Assembly (NCBI GenBank): GCA_012959275.1
Contig: DUDM01000059.1
Coordinates: 21,932 to 57,691, forward strand
DNA length: 35,760 nucleotides
Direction of reading: 5' to 3'
DNA from: Candidatus Poseidoniales archaeon
GTDB taxonomy: Archaea > Thermoplasmatota > Poseidoniia > Poseidoniales > Poseidoniaceae
Below are positions 17,734 to 25,600 of the stretch, one piece after another. Under the pieces are notes generated by a model that did no database searches, was not told where the DNA came from, and saw only the letters and a list, made by a program, of their open reading frames with translations. Positions within the stretch are counted from its first letter, which is position 1. The number at the start of each line of letters is the position of its first letter. Made by a program: the position numbers and the translations under genes.

Positions 17734-18357
17734 TCAAGCCCATTCTGAAGGGTCAAATTCTGCCCCAAAACTGCCTGATTCATCGAACTCCACCTGTTCT
17801 TTCGGTGTATTTCCTGTTGACACGGATTTCCTCTTTTTCTCAAGGTCATCCACTGGGCCTGGCTTACCTACTCCCGGACCATAGTTATGCTTGATTTCGT
17901 GAATAAGTGCTAATTTTGCTAACCATAGTCTCCTCATACTTTGCATTAATTCATTCTTGTTCAATCCATCGAGCCAAATTGGTAGACTAACATTGAATGC
18001 TTGTAATGGGGCTGGTTCCTTTGAGCCTTTTTCACCTCCAACGTGGATTGCCCAATCTACCATTGCACCGGTTAAAGTCAAACGAATGTCATGGATCCAT
18101 TCTAACCACATTTCAGGATCTTGACTCAGGTGTTTGGTCATCTCCTGTTGTTGTCCAATATCAACTCTGGTAAAACTAGAGACTGCAACAAGGTCACGAC
18201 CTTTTGGTTTGATGACGGCAAACATGTGACCATGAGGTCCAGGTGGATACCGTAGAAGCCAATGCCCTTCGGCTCTCTTATCATCTTGTTTCTTTGGCTT
18301 CAAACCTTCTTCAATCAACCATTTCTCGAGATTGTTGACTAAGTCATCGCTTGACAT
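17734..18357 (-). CDS. Small conserved cytoplasmic protein (possibly DUF2299-like)
   Basis: A 207-residue protein without signal or membrane segments. The N-terminal 150 residues resemble a compact alpha/beta domain beginning with a Leu-rich helix (LVNNLEKWLIEEGLKPK), then WLLRYPPGPHGHMFAVIKPK and a strand-rich centre. This general layout recalls the archaeal DUF2299 proteins, but I am working from memory of the pattern and cannot confirm it. The last 50 residues are polar and low in complexity, probably disordered. It follows the acyltransferase gene by 53 bases on the same strand and may be the last gene of that run. Function unknown. Confidence 0.65.
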   Translation of the reverse strand: MSSDDLVNNLEKWLIEEGLKPKKQDDKRAEGHWLLRYPPGPHGHMFAVIKPKGRDLVAVSSFTRVDIGQQQEMTKHLSQDPEMWLEWIHDIRLTLTGAMVDWAIHVGGEKGSKEPAPLQAFNVSLPIWLDGLNKNELMQSMRRLWLAKLALIHEIKHNYGPGVGKPGPVDDLEKKRKSVSTGNTPKEQVEFDESGSFGAEFDPSEWA

Positions 18358-18410
18358 GGTTATCGGGAGGTGGGGCTTCTACATGAAACCGACCAATTCA
18401 TCTCAAGACA

Positions 18411-19991
18411 TTAAGACTTGATTTCTTGAAGAATTGAAGTGGTTAACGAGACCAATTTCTCGCCTTGTGAATCTCTACTTAATCGCCTTCTCCTTATTGC
18501 TTTCAATGAATCTTGTAAATAATCCCACATTAGTATATTCACCCATGCAACCACCCAAAAAATTACAATTATTATTGCTGTTCCAAATAAGATTGTTAAC
18601 CCCCAACCGATATATCCATTATATGCGAATGAAGGGAGGTAGGAGATTATTTCTGGTGAAATAATAGGGATTGAAAATATAATGCCTAAGGTGATGAAAG
18701 GCCAAAGAAGTAATGAAACAAACATTGCAACCATAAATTGGAAAGTTGTCCTTGCATCTAAACCTTCATCAGTCTTATTTCCTAATTTATATCCAAGAAT
18801 AGATTGAGCACCACAACTTATAATGAAAATTGGTAGGGTTAGTAAAGAAAGAAGCAAAATTGGGATTCTTGCTATCCCAACAAGTGGGTTTGCTTTGCGC
18901 AATTCTCCGGAGATTGTCAAATCCCTGCCATCTAGGCTCTTTTGGTATAAAATATCGGCAGCAGAATTTGCTTTTTTCATTAATAGGTCATCCCCTTCAA
19001 TAGGCAATTTGTCTCTTTCTTTTCTAGCGTCTAGTACTTCTTCCCTCCAATCATTTGGGGTCTTTCCAATGGCTCTATTGCGCAAATGTCCAAGTAAGTG
19101 CCAGGCTCTATTTGTTGACCAATTTGGTGCGTTTGGGGTTAGGGGTGCTAATTTTTCCTCTAAGTTATCTCTCAAAGCACAGACTGATTCAAAGTCGGGC
19201 TCTTTCCAACCACCACTTTCCAATCCCTCCTTCAATTCTTTAGATACTGCTTTTTCTGGAATGGTGATTGAATCACCATATTCTACCCAGCAATCAGTCC
19301 TCCAATGATGCCTGACTCGAAAGTGAAGGCCGACTGGCTGCAAAACGGGGCGTGGTCTTGACTTAATATCACTCAAAGCGGCGGCGGTGATGATTGTCCT
19401 CATCGGCCCAGTTCGTATTCTAAGCAAATGTGCTTCATTATGGGATGTTCCTTCTGGGAAAAGGGCACTGGCATAGCCTGTAGAAATTCCATCCGCTAAT
19501 GCGCGAAGGCTCCTACCATTGAGGAATGTTGCTGCTTCCTCAGAACACCCACCTCTGACCAATTCGGCTTTTCTGATTACTGGTTGAACGGCAAATTTTC
19601 TGGCCCACCAACCAAGAACAGGGCGAAGAACGAGGTCGTGTCTTGCACCAACAATGGCCTTTTTGGGATGTGTAAGTATCACAAGAAGTGGGTCCATCAC
19701 TCCATTTGTGTGCCACGCCGTACACAATGTCCCTCCTTTAGAAGGGATTTTTTCCTTTCCTGAAACTATCAGGTTTCGAAATTGTACTTCTTTCGTTCTA
19801 TTCAAACAAAAGTACCCGAAGCTCATAAAAAGGGAAGAGCCTGGATATTTTCCTTTGAATTTAGGGGCTGGTAGATTCAGTAATTTTTCATACTTTAAAT
19901 CAGCAGACCTTTTCGATAAAGTTGGTAAGGCTTCGCCATGGTGATCTAAAGCACCATCTTTACCTACTTTCATCTGTGAAGAATTCGACAT
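18411..19991 (-). CDS. Glycerolipid acyltransferase-like (PlsC/SCT1-type) membrane protein
   Basis: A 526-residue protein of the lysophospholipid/glycerol-phosphate acyltransferase superfamily. The catalytic block is AWHTNGVMDPLL, with His94 and Asp100 separated by five residues (HX5D). This is the spacing seen in yeast SCT1/GPT2-like and some Bacteroidetes members rather than the common HX4D. The second block FPEGTSHNE at about 178-186 binds the phosphate of the acceptor. The C-terminal third has about four transmembrane helices (about 370-395, 413-440 and 455-495) and a basic tail. The ATG at 19991 is used; a GTG at 20000 directly abuts the HIT-gene stop. Such enzymes make ester lipids in bacteria and eukaryotes, so the substrate in an archaeon is an open question. 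Confidence 0.85.
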   Translation of the reverse strand: MSNSSQMKVGKDGALDHHGEALPTLSKRSADLKYEKLLNLPAPKFKGKYPGSSLFMSFGYFCLNRTKEVQFRNLIVSGKEKIPSKGGTLCTAWHTNGVMDPLLVILTHPKKAIVGARHDLVLRPVLGWWARKFAVQPVIRKAELVRGGCSEEAATFLNGRSLRALADGISTGYASALFPEGTSHNEAHLLRIRTGPMRTIITAAALSDIKSRPRPVLQPVGLHFRVRHHWRTDCWVEYGDSITIPEKAVSKELKEGLESGGWKEPDFESVCALRDNLEEKLAPLTPNAPNWSTNRAWHLLGHLRNRAIGKTPNDWREEVLDARKERDKLPIEGDDLLMKKANSAADILYQKSLDGRDLTISGELRKANPLVGIARIPILLLSLLTLPIFIISCGAQSILGYKLGNKTDEGLDARTTFQFMVAMFVSLLLWPFITLGIIFSIPIISPEIISYLPSFAYNGYIGWGLTILFGTAIIIVIFWVVAWVNILMWDYLQDSLKAIRRRRLSRDSQGEKLVSLTTSILQEIKS

Positions 19992-20000
19992 AAGGTTCAC

Positions 20001-20441
20001 TCATAATTTGTTTATTTTTTCTGATAATGTTGCAAGGGCGGAAAAATCCGGTTCAACAGACCCAACGGGGGGTGCGTCGGGCCACATCGAAAGTAAACTC
20101 CCGCCTCCATCTCCTTTTTGTCTAGGAATAATATGAACATGAAGATGGGATATTTCTTGACCTGCAAGAGGGCCATCGTGGATAACAATAGAAAAATCGG
20201 CCGTATTAAAAAAAATACCTAATTTTCTTTGAACTTCTACAATTCCGGTCAGAAGTGATAGCATTTGTTTTTGTTGAATATCTGAAATTCTCTGTGCCTG
20301 TTGATGGGGGACTACGAGTGTATGTCCTGCTCTTCTAGGGTTAATATCTAAAAACGCTGACCAATCTTCTCCTTTTGCAATAAATGAGGCTGGAATCTCC
20401 CCATTGATGATTTTTGTGAAGAGACTTTTCCCTCCGCTCAT
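20001..20441 (-). CDS. HIT-family nucleotide hydrolase/transferase
   Basis: A 146-residue histidine-triad protein. The N-terminus SLFTKIINGEIPASFI and the middle INPRRAGHTLVVPH are standard, and the active-site motif HLHVHIIP is complete. HIT enzymes of this branch (Hint/HinT-like) hydrolyse AMP-lysine, AMP-NH2 or similar phosphoramidates. The open frame extends upstream to an ATG at 20531, overlapping the flavoprotein gene by 25 bases. I prefer the ATG at 20441 because it gives the usual family N-terminus, although no Shine-Dalgarno is visible. The gene ends in TGA immediately before the acyltransferase start region, which suggests translational coupling. Confidence 0.9.
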   Translation of the reverse strand: MSGGKSLFTKIINGEIPASFIAKGEDWSAFLDINPRRAGHTLVVPHQQAQRISDIQQKQMLSLLTGIVEVQRKLGIFFNTADFSIVIHDGPLAGQEISHLHVHIIPRQKGDGGGSLLSMWPDAPPVGSVEPDFSALATLSEKINKL

Positions 20442-20506
20442 AGAGTGGGCTAGGGTTGGGGGTTGAAGTGGTTTCTTCGCGGTTTTTTCATAAAGGGTTG
20501 TGGAAA

Positions 20507-22147
20507 TTATGCTTCTGGTGCTAAAATCCATACCCCACCAACACTCATTCTGATAGGTAAATTTGATACATCTCCTTCCATTGAAACCAGACTATGCTTC
20601 AAACAATTATCATCATCCCGCTGTTCATTATCGCTTCGTAGGTGTGAGCCGCGACTTTCACATCTGAATAGAGCGGCAGATGTTGCCATGTGAGCAAGAA
20701 GACACGCATTCTCTAGCCTTAATGCTTCTAACAAATTAGTATTCATCAATAAACTACTATCCTCAACATTTACAGTTGTAGAAATTTCCTTGAGTTGAGC
20801 AAGCCCTGCTAAACACTTTTCCATTGACTCACCGTCTCTTTGTAGGGACATTCCCGCATTCAATTCACTCCTTAAACTTGAACGTACGGCACCAATCTTA
20901 GAAGAATCTGAATCATTTAGTAAGCGATCATTGATGTTCGCTTCGACTTCCTGCCTTGATTCCTCAAGCAATGAAGAAGGAGCGGCTTTGTTAGCAGCCG
21001 CCCATTTTCCAGCATGGTTTCCAGCATCACGGCCACTGAGCAAATCATCAAGCAGCCTATTTCCCCAAGCCATTGAAGCACCGTGGAAACCACTACTTGC
21101 TGCATCTCCAACGGCATAAAGCCCAGACATCCAATTTCCCCATTCCCCATTCACGGCTCTTCCATGTTCATCGACAGGTATTCCACCAATCGTTGCTGAA
21201 ACTGCTGGTTGTATCGGAATTACATCGCTTCCAAGTTCTAGTCCTGTGCGTTGATTCAATAATGAAATTGTGTGTGCATACCACGTACTTCCATCCCCTG
21301 AAATGTGCCTTGAATCCAACACGCAGCCTGTTCCTTCTGCTGTCATGGCTACGGCAATTTGGGTTGGGGAGAGGCTTCCCTCCACTCCTATTGCTTCTCC
21401 TGTAGGAGAAATGACACTTCCTCCGTTTGCTAAAAGGCCGTTTGGTAAGTTTAAATTTGTACCAGCAACATTGAGGGGGGACCAAGATTGGAATTCCAAG
21501 TTCCTCAAAGCAACACCGGCTCTTGCAGCAATCGCCATACCGGTTCCACCATTACTTACGCCATTCCATGCCCCTTCAAATCCGGCATCTGCTAAGATGA
21601 TGGCTTTGGCTTGAATTACATCAATTCGACCTCGGGATAAGTCATAGTAAACTAGCCCTCTAATGTGTGATGCTTCAACAATCAACTTGAGTGGAAAGCA
21701 TTCTCCTCTACGGTGAATATTATCTCTAATACATCTTTCTTCTAAGACCTGTTGAACGCCGCGTGTAGTTCCATCTCCACAACCTGAAACTCTTGGTGTT
21801 GTATGGCCTAATCCTGCGAAAGAGTGTGGTAATCCAGCGGAATCTCGACGGAAAACCAACCCCCATCGTTCAAGTTCAGCGATAATTGAGGCTGCTGAAG
21901 AGGCTCTCGAAGAAACAATATCTTGATCACATAACCAACCCCCTGTGCGAATTGTATCGTCTCGGTGTCCTTTAGTTGTGGACTCTTGAAGTGAAGCGGC
22001 AATTGCGTTCTCTGCTAAGCCGATACCTGAATGGCCAAGGCCTCCTTCACTCAACAACATTGTCCGGGCGCCTCCACTTGTCGAGGCTAAAGCCGCCCTA
22101 AGTGCCGCTGGACCATCTCCAACAACCAATACATCCCAATATTCCAA
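20507..22147 (-). CDS. SDH/fumarate reductase/NadB-fold flavoprotein with altered active site
   Basis: A 546-residue FAD protein with the fold of succinate dehydrogenase A, fumarate reductase A and L-aspartate oxidase. The Rossmann motif VVGDGPAALRAAL is at 8-20, the second FAD segment GGIPVDEHG at 321-329 and GLYAVGDAAS at 342-351. The C-terminal helical domain ends with ESRGSHLR, as in SdhA. The dicarboxylate-binding residues are gone: HGANR is HGASM (Met359 for Arg), PRDVVAR is replaced near PTQIAVA (about 261-267), and FHPT is replaced by SWSP (221-224). It therefore probably acts on something other than succinate, fumarate or aspartate. The TTG start is fixed by AGGAGGG six bases upstream. 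No iron-sulfur or membrane SDH partner gene is nearby. Confidence 0.82.
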   Translation of the reverse strand: MEYWDVLVVGDGPAALRAALASTSGGARTMLLSEGGLGHSGIGLAENAIAASLQESTTKGHRDDTIRTGGWLCDQDIVSSRASSAASIIAELERWGLVFRRDSAGLPHSFAGLGHTTPRVSGCGDGTTRGVQQVLEERCIRDNIHRRGECFPLKLIVEASHIRGLVYYDLSRGRIDVIQAKAIILADAGFEGAWNGVSNGGTGMAIAARAGVALRNLEFQSWSPLNVAGTNLNLPNGLLANGGSVISPTGEAIGVEGSLSPTQIAVAMTAEGTGCVLDSRHISGDGSTWYAHTISLLNQRTGLELGSDVIPIQPAVSATIGGIPVDEHGRAVNGEWGNWMSGLYAVGDAASSGFHGASMAWGNRLLDDLLSGRDAGNHAGKWAAANKAAPSSLLEESRQEVEANINDRLLNDSDSSKIGAVRSSLRSELNAGMSLQRDGESMEKCLAGLAQLKEISTTVNVEDSSLLMNTNLLEALRLENACLLAHMATSAALFRCESRGSHLRSDNEQRDDDNCLKHSLVSMEGDVSNLPIRMSVGGVWILAPEA

Positions 22148-22153
22148 TCAAGA

Positions 22154-22160
22154 CCCTCCT
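22154..22160 (-). promoter_or_regulatory. Shine-Dalgarno fixing a TTG start
   Basis: AGGAGGG on the minus strand ends six bases before the TTG that begins the flavoprotein (TTG GAA TAT TGG). The next in-frame ATG would remove the FAD-binding GxGxxA motif, so the non-ATG start is well supported. Confidence 0.7.
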
Positions 22161-22231
22161 ATGAAATCGCGGATGAGTGGGGCGGTTATGAACGGCGCGC
22201 CTAAGGAGGTTGAAGTTAGAACAGAATTACA

Positions 22232-23749
22232 TTACATAGTTCTAACCAGTTGCCGCGCTCTACGTAAGCGGGAACGTCTATTTTTATCTCCAGCACCAAT
22301 TCTTTTCTGGACCTTTGTATGAATGACCATCGACTGCAATACTTGGCTATTTTCATCCTTCAACGAAACTGATAACTGACGTAAACCACTCACTCCAGAA
22401 GACCAAGTAATTTTCAACCACAATACTACTGTTCTATCAAGATAGTGTGCCATCCATTGAATTGTGTCTTCCTCTCCAGAAGTGTTACTCAATGGAAGTG
22501 AGGTTTTTGGTGATGAACAGGCCGGCACCTCAACTGAAAAAAGATATGCATCAGGCATTCCCCCTGGGAGGATTACATCAACCCTGACCTTCTTCGATTC
22601 AGCAGTTTGGTTGTGCAAGAAAATGAATAATCCACCTTGACCGTCGGTACTGATATGATCGCATTCAGCATCCATTCTCCAACCTTTATTTACAATCGAA
22701 GCACTATGATCGAGTAAGTCCATTTGTAGTCGGTCAATTAAATTAAAGAAAATTGGTTGCCAAGCTTTAGCGTGAGCAACTAAACGGTGAAGTAAGTTCA
22801 AGGATATTTCTGCTTCTTTATCAAACAATAATTCCTCGCACCCGCCTTTATATAAATCCGATAACTCAGCGTCAAGCCCTTCTCCATCAATTAATCCCTG
22901 TTGTGATAGGTGAACAATGTAGAGAACTCGTTCTAAGGCTTCGCCTTCCTCTACACCCTCTTTTAAAAATCCAGAAAGGCGACGGCGCCAGGCCTCCCAT
23001 CTCATTCTTAATGCTGGGTCTAAATGGTTAACAACAACTTCACTCAAAGTTCGGTGGATTTGAGTGGGGTGATGAGTGGGTGCATGTAGTGATAAGAAAG
23101 GTTCTTCATCCTCAAGGTGATCAAAAGATCCCGCGGTAAATTGGATGTGGAATGACATGGCCAAACCAGCAGTAATGGTTAGCATTAAGGTCATGTTCCA
23201 AGCAATTTCAGAAACAGGTGTGAGGGTAGTAAATGTCATAAAAAGCACTGCTAACATTCCTAAAATAAAGTGGAGAAAATTATTTCGTCTAACATCTATT
23301 AATGAATCAATTATCCTATCACTACCAGGCTGTGCTTTCAAATTCTGACCTCTTCTCTTAGCATGTTGATTATGTAATGAGGCGCCTCTTAATGCCCATT
23401 CCGCTGCTGCAGTAGATGGCCCAATTGCAACGAGGAATAATGTCAACCACACAAAAAGAACAAAAAATGTTGAACGTGGTGCGTATTGGGGTAAGATGAA
23501 TCCGGCTATTGCAGCTAGAGTAATCAGAATGCCAAAGCCATTTCTCCACATACGCATCGGCCACCACATCAATAGTTGACCCCAACTTAGGCGTTGAGAA
23601 TTTGCAGTGTCTAACATTTCCTTTACCTTACTTACACTTGTATTACCGGGTAATGATTCGTTTGAATAGGGGGTTGGGAGAGGCGGGGGTGAAAGTCCTT
23701 TTCCGATACCCATGTTTTTGTGGGAAAGGGTTCCTATTGATGGTGGCAC
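22232..23749 (-). CDS. Four-helix membrane protein, function unknown
   Basis: Up to 505 residues from a GTG at 23749. An ATG at 23713 gives a 493-residue form, and an ATG at 23617 with AAGGTAAAGGAA just upstream gives 461. The proline-rich N-terminal stretch (LSPPPLPTP) is lost with the last start, so the start is unresolved. Two hydrophobic hairpins are seen, with helices at about 74-92, 95-115, 162-183 and 188-208. A long helical cytoplasmic part, a beta-rich domain (about 370-470; FIFLHNQTAESKKVRVDVIL) and a very basic C-terminus (RRSRLRRARQL) follow. I do not recognise the family. It lies 84 bases before the flavoprotein gene on the same strand, at the head of the five-gene run. Confidence 0.7.
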   Translation of the reverse strand: MPPSIGTLSHKNMGIGKGLSPPPLPTPYSNESLPGNTSVSKVKEMLDTANSQRLSWGQLLMWWPMRMWRNGFGILITLAAIAGFILPQYAPRSTFFVLFVWLTLFLVAIGPSTAAAEWALRGASLHNQHAKRRGQNLKAQPGSDRIIDSLIDVRRNNFLHFILGMLAVLFMTFTTLTPVSEIAWNMTLMLTITAGLAMSFHIQFTAGSFDHLEDEEPFLSLHAPTHHPTQIHRTLSEVVVNHLDPALRMRWEAWRRRLSGFLKEGVEEGEALERVLYIVHLSQQGLIDGEGLDAELSDLYKGGCEELLFDKEAEISLNLLHRLVAHAKAWQPIFFNLIDRLQMDLLDHSASIVNKGWRMDAECDHISTDGQGGLFIFLHNQTAESKKVRVDVILPGGMPDAYLFSVEVPACSSPKTSLPLSNTSGEEDTIQWMAHYLDRTVVLWLKITWSSGVSGLRQLSVSLKDENSQVLQSMVIHTKVQKRIGAGDKNRRSRLRRARQLVRTM

Positions 23750-23803
23750 CGGTTAATTCGGAATCAGGGCAAGCATCATGATGGGGTGTCAATTCGGCGA
23801 GTC

Positions 23804-23878
23804 GGGCGTGTAGCATAGACTGGATAATGCACTGGCCTCCTAAGCCAGGGATCGCGGGTTCAAATCCTGCCACGCCCG
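23804..23878 (+). tRNA. tRNA-Arg (anticodon CCT)
   Basis: The cloverleaf folds cleanly. The acceptor stem GGGCGTG pairs with CACGCCC, with discriminator G at 23878. The D-arm is GCAT/ATGC. The anticodon stem CTGGC/GCCAG encloses the loop CTCCTAA, giving anticodon CCT for AGG. The T-arm GCGGG-TTCAAAT-CCTGC has one G-U pair. No CCA is encoded after it. It lies between the 5' end of the divergently placed membrane-protein gene and the 3' end of the RFC-like gene. I see no obvious TATA box at the expected distance and no intron. Confidence 0.95.
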
Positions 23879-23941
23879 TATATGTTGGTTAATATTCCTC
23901 ATCGAGGCGGGGGCCTTGCTGCCATCAAATGGGAGATGAAA

Positions 23942-25090
23942 TTAAACTGTAAGAGCCCATTTCTTGCCGATTTCAGAAATCTCGTGAAGTAGTTTTTCGA
24001 TTTGAATACGGTGGTGCATGCTTCTTGGAACCGAAGCATCACAACGGGCTAAGACATCCAATAACTCTGCTAACGCACCTTCTGGAAGTAGCAATCTTCC
24101 TCTAATTAGCAATTGATGAATCTGGTCAATAACGTCTTCAGCAGCCAAGGCGTGTTTCATCATTAATTCGTCTACTCTTCCCATTGCCCCTTTCAAAGAG
24201 CGGACATTCTTGCCCGTGCTCGATTTTTCCCAATGCCATTCATGGATTCTACCCCTTAAAGACAATTCAAGAAGTTGTTGCACGGGGGTTAAGGTTGTTG
24301 AAGCAACTAAATTGTGCAAAGAACTTCTATCTGTTGTCCTTTCTGCCCTGATTAGTAATTCTGATAGGAAAATTCCTTTTCTTAAATTACCTGAAGATAC
24401 ATGGATTATATCTCCAAGTAAACCCTCAGTGAGTGTATGTTTTTCTGATTCTAAAATAAGTGAAATACATCTCTCCATTTGTTCATTAGATGTGCTTGGA
24501 ATGCGAATAGATTGGCATCTTGAGCGTAAGGCATCAAGAATTCTGCTTGGGGCTCTAGCAGTGAAGATAAATCGTGAGGTGTGCGCTTCTGATTCCATCA
24601 TTCTACGGAGATATGATTGGCGAAGTGCTCCAAGTTTATCGGCATCTTCTATTACAATTAATCGTGCCACTGGTGCGCGGGTTCGTCCTGCAAGTAAGAT
24701 GTCGTTTTCTGAGCCTGCGGGTGCGATGTCTCCAGATTCAGTTTTTACTATACCTCTATCAAATGCATCTAAACTCGAAGTTCCAGCAAGAGAGCCTGCT
24801 TTTCCTGATCCACCCGGCCGAAGGAAGTCTTCGAATTTTTTCATTGCTCCTGCAGTCCTCGAGAGGTCTCGGGCTTGTAAAATATGGGTGGTGTTTTTCC
24901 ATCCTGGACCTAGAACCTGCCTTGCCACTAGCCTCCAAGCCGCGGTTTTTCCAACTCCAGATGGGCCTGCAATCAATATGTGGGGGGGGCTTGACGATAC
25001 GGCAGCGGAACCTAGAATTCGGCAAATATCAAGGGGTATAGCAAGGTCTTCAAAGCTCTTTGGAGCATGGGTTTCAAGCCAACTCGCCAT
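23942..25090 (-). CDS. Divergent RFC small-subunit-like clamp-loader ATPase
   Basis: A 382-residue AAA+ protein of the replication factor C / DnaX family. The Walker A motif GPSGVGKT is at 42-49 and the start MASWLETHAPKSFEDL matches the family entry (W...Y.P..l.di). The arginine-finger SRC motif is present in ILDALRSRCQSIRI, as is the C-terminal collar. Two things differ from a normal RfcS of about 320 residues. Walker B reads VIEDADKL instead of LDEAD, and a Gly/Ser-rich insert of about 45 residues lies between the first helices and Walker B (about 95-140). It may be a specialised or third clamp-loader subunit rather than the main RfcS. The gene is divergent from the rhodanese lipoprotein gene. 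Confidence 0.85.
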   Translation of the reverse strand: MASWLETHAPKSFEDLAIPLDICRILGSAAVSSSPPHILIAGPSGVGKTAAWRLVARQVLGPGWKNTTHILQARDLSRTAGAMKKFEDFLRPGGSGKAGSLAGTSSLDAFDRGIVKTESGDIAPAGSENDILLAGRTRAPVARLIVIEDADKLGALRQSYLRRMMESEAHTSRFIFTARAPSRILDALRSRCQSIRIPSTSNEQMERCISLILESEKHTLTEGLLGDIIHVSSGNLRKGIFLSELLIRAERTTDRSSLHNLVASTTLTPVQQLLELSLRGRIHEWHWEKSSTGKNVRSLKGAMGRVDELMMKHALAAEDVIDQIHQLLIRGRLLLPEGALAELLDVLARCDASVPRSMHHRIQIEKLLHEISEIGKKWALTV

Positions 25091-25150
25091 ATTCTCAAAC
25101 TGCTTGGATGGCAGCGGTACATGAATGATTGTGATTGGGGTGTTGTTTTG

Positions 25151-25158
25151 TTTAAATA
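25151..25158 (+). promoter_or_regulatory. TATA box of the rhodanese gene
   Basis: TTTAAATA is an excellent match to the archaeal TATA consensus and lies 37 bases before the ATG at 25195, predicting a start site near 25180. It is nearly symmetric, so it could also serve the divergent RFC-like gene, whose start is 61 bases away. Confidence 0.6.
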
Positions 25159-25194
25159 AAAGGGTTCAAGGTTCATCGGTTGGTGGAAAGATCG

Positions 25195-25599
25195 ATGAAA
25201 ATACAAGCCGTCTTGATTTTATTGATGATAAATCTCTCGGGTTGTTTACACTCTGCTGAAGATTCTGATGCTTGGATTCGGGTTGATGCTAAAACTTTTC
25301 ATGCAAATGTAGAAGAAATGGGTGATGCTTTTATTTTGGATGTTAGAACTTCTGAAGAATGGGAAGATGATGGGCACCTTGAGGGGGCTTTTCTGGTCCA
25401 ACATGATGAAATTGAATTGGAATTAGATAACCTTCCTACTGATAAAGATACAACTATTCTACTTTATTGTAGGAGTGGGAATCGTAGCCAAGTTGCTGCA
25501 AAGGCATTGGTAACTCTTGGTTTCACAGATATTATCGAATTAGAAAGTGGGATTAATGGTTGGAAGGATGCCGGTTACCCTGTTAATTATGGGGCTTGA
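25195..25599 (+). CDS. Rhodanese-domain lipoprotein
   Basis: A 134-residue secreted sulfurtransferase-like protein. The signal peptide MKIQAVLILLMINLSGC ends in a lipobox with Cys17, so it should be lipid-anchored on the outside of the membrane. The rhodanese domain fills the rest: FILDVRTSEEWEDDGHLEGA, then YCRSGNRS with the catalytic Cys92, and GINGWKDAGYPV at the end. Single-domain rhodaneses transfer sulfane sulfur from thiosulfate or persulfides; an external one could handle environmental sulfur compounds. The ATG at 25195 is chosen over an upstream in-frame TTG because of the signal peptide and the TATA spacing. The cystathionine genes are too far away to imply a link. Confidence 0.9.
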   Translation: MKIQAVLILLMINLSGCLHSAEDSDAWIRVDAKTFHANVEEMGDAFILDVRTSEEWEDDGHLEGAFLVQHDEIELELDNLPTDKDTTILLYCRSGNRSQVAAKALVTLGFTDIIELESGINGWKDAGYPVNYGA

Positions 25600-25600
25600 T

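Noticed and set aside
18823-19308. Plus-strand open frame of 161 codons
   Set aside because: It is antisense to the acyltransferase gene, which has clear catalytic motifs.
24210-25124. Plus-strand open frame of 304 codons
   Set aside because: It lies opposite the RFC-like gene. Its translation is Ser-rich with no family motifs, while the minus strand has Walker A and SRC motifs.
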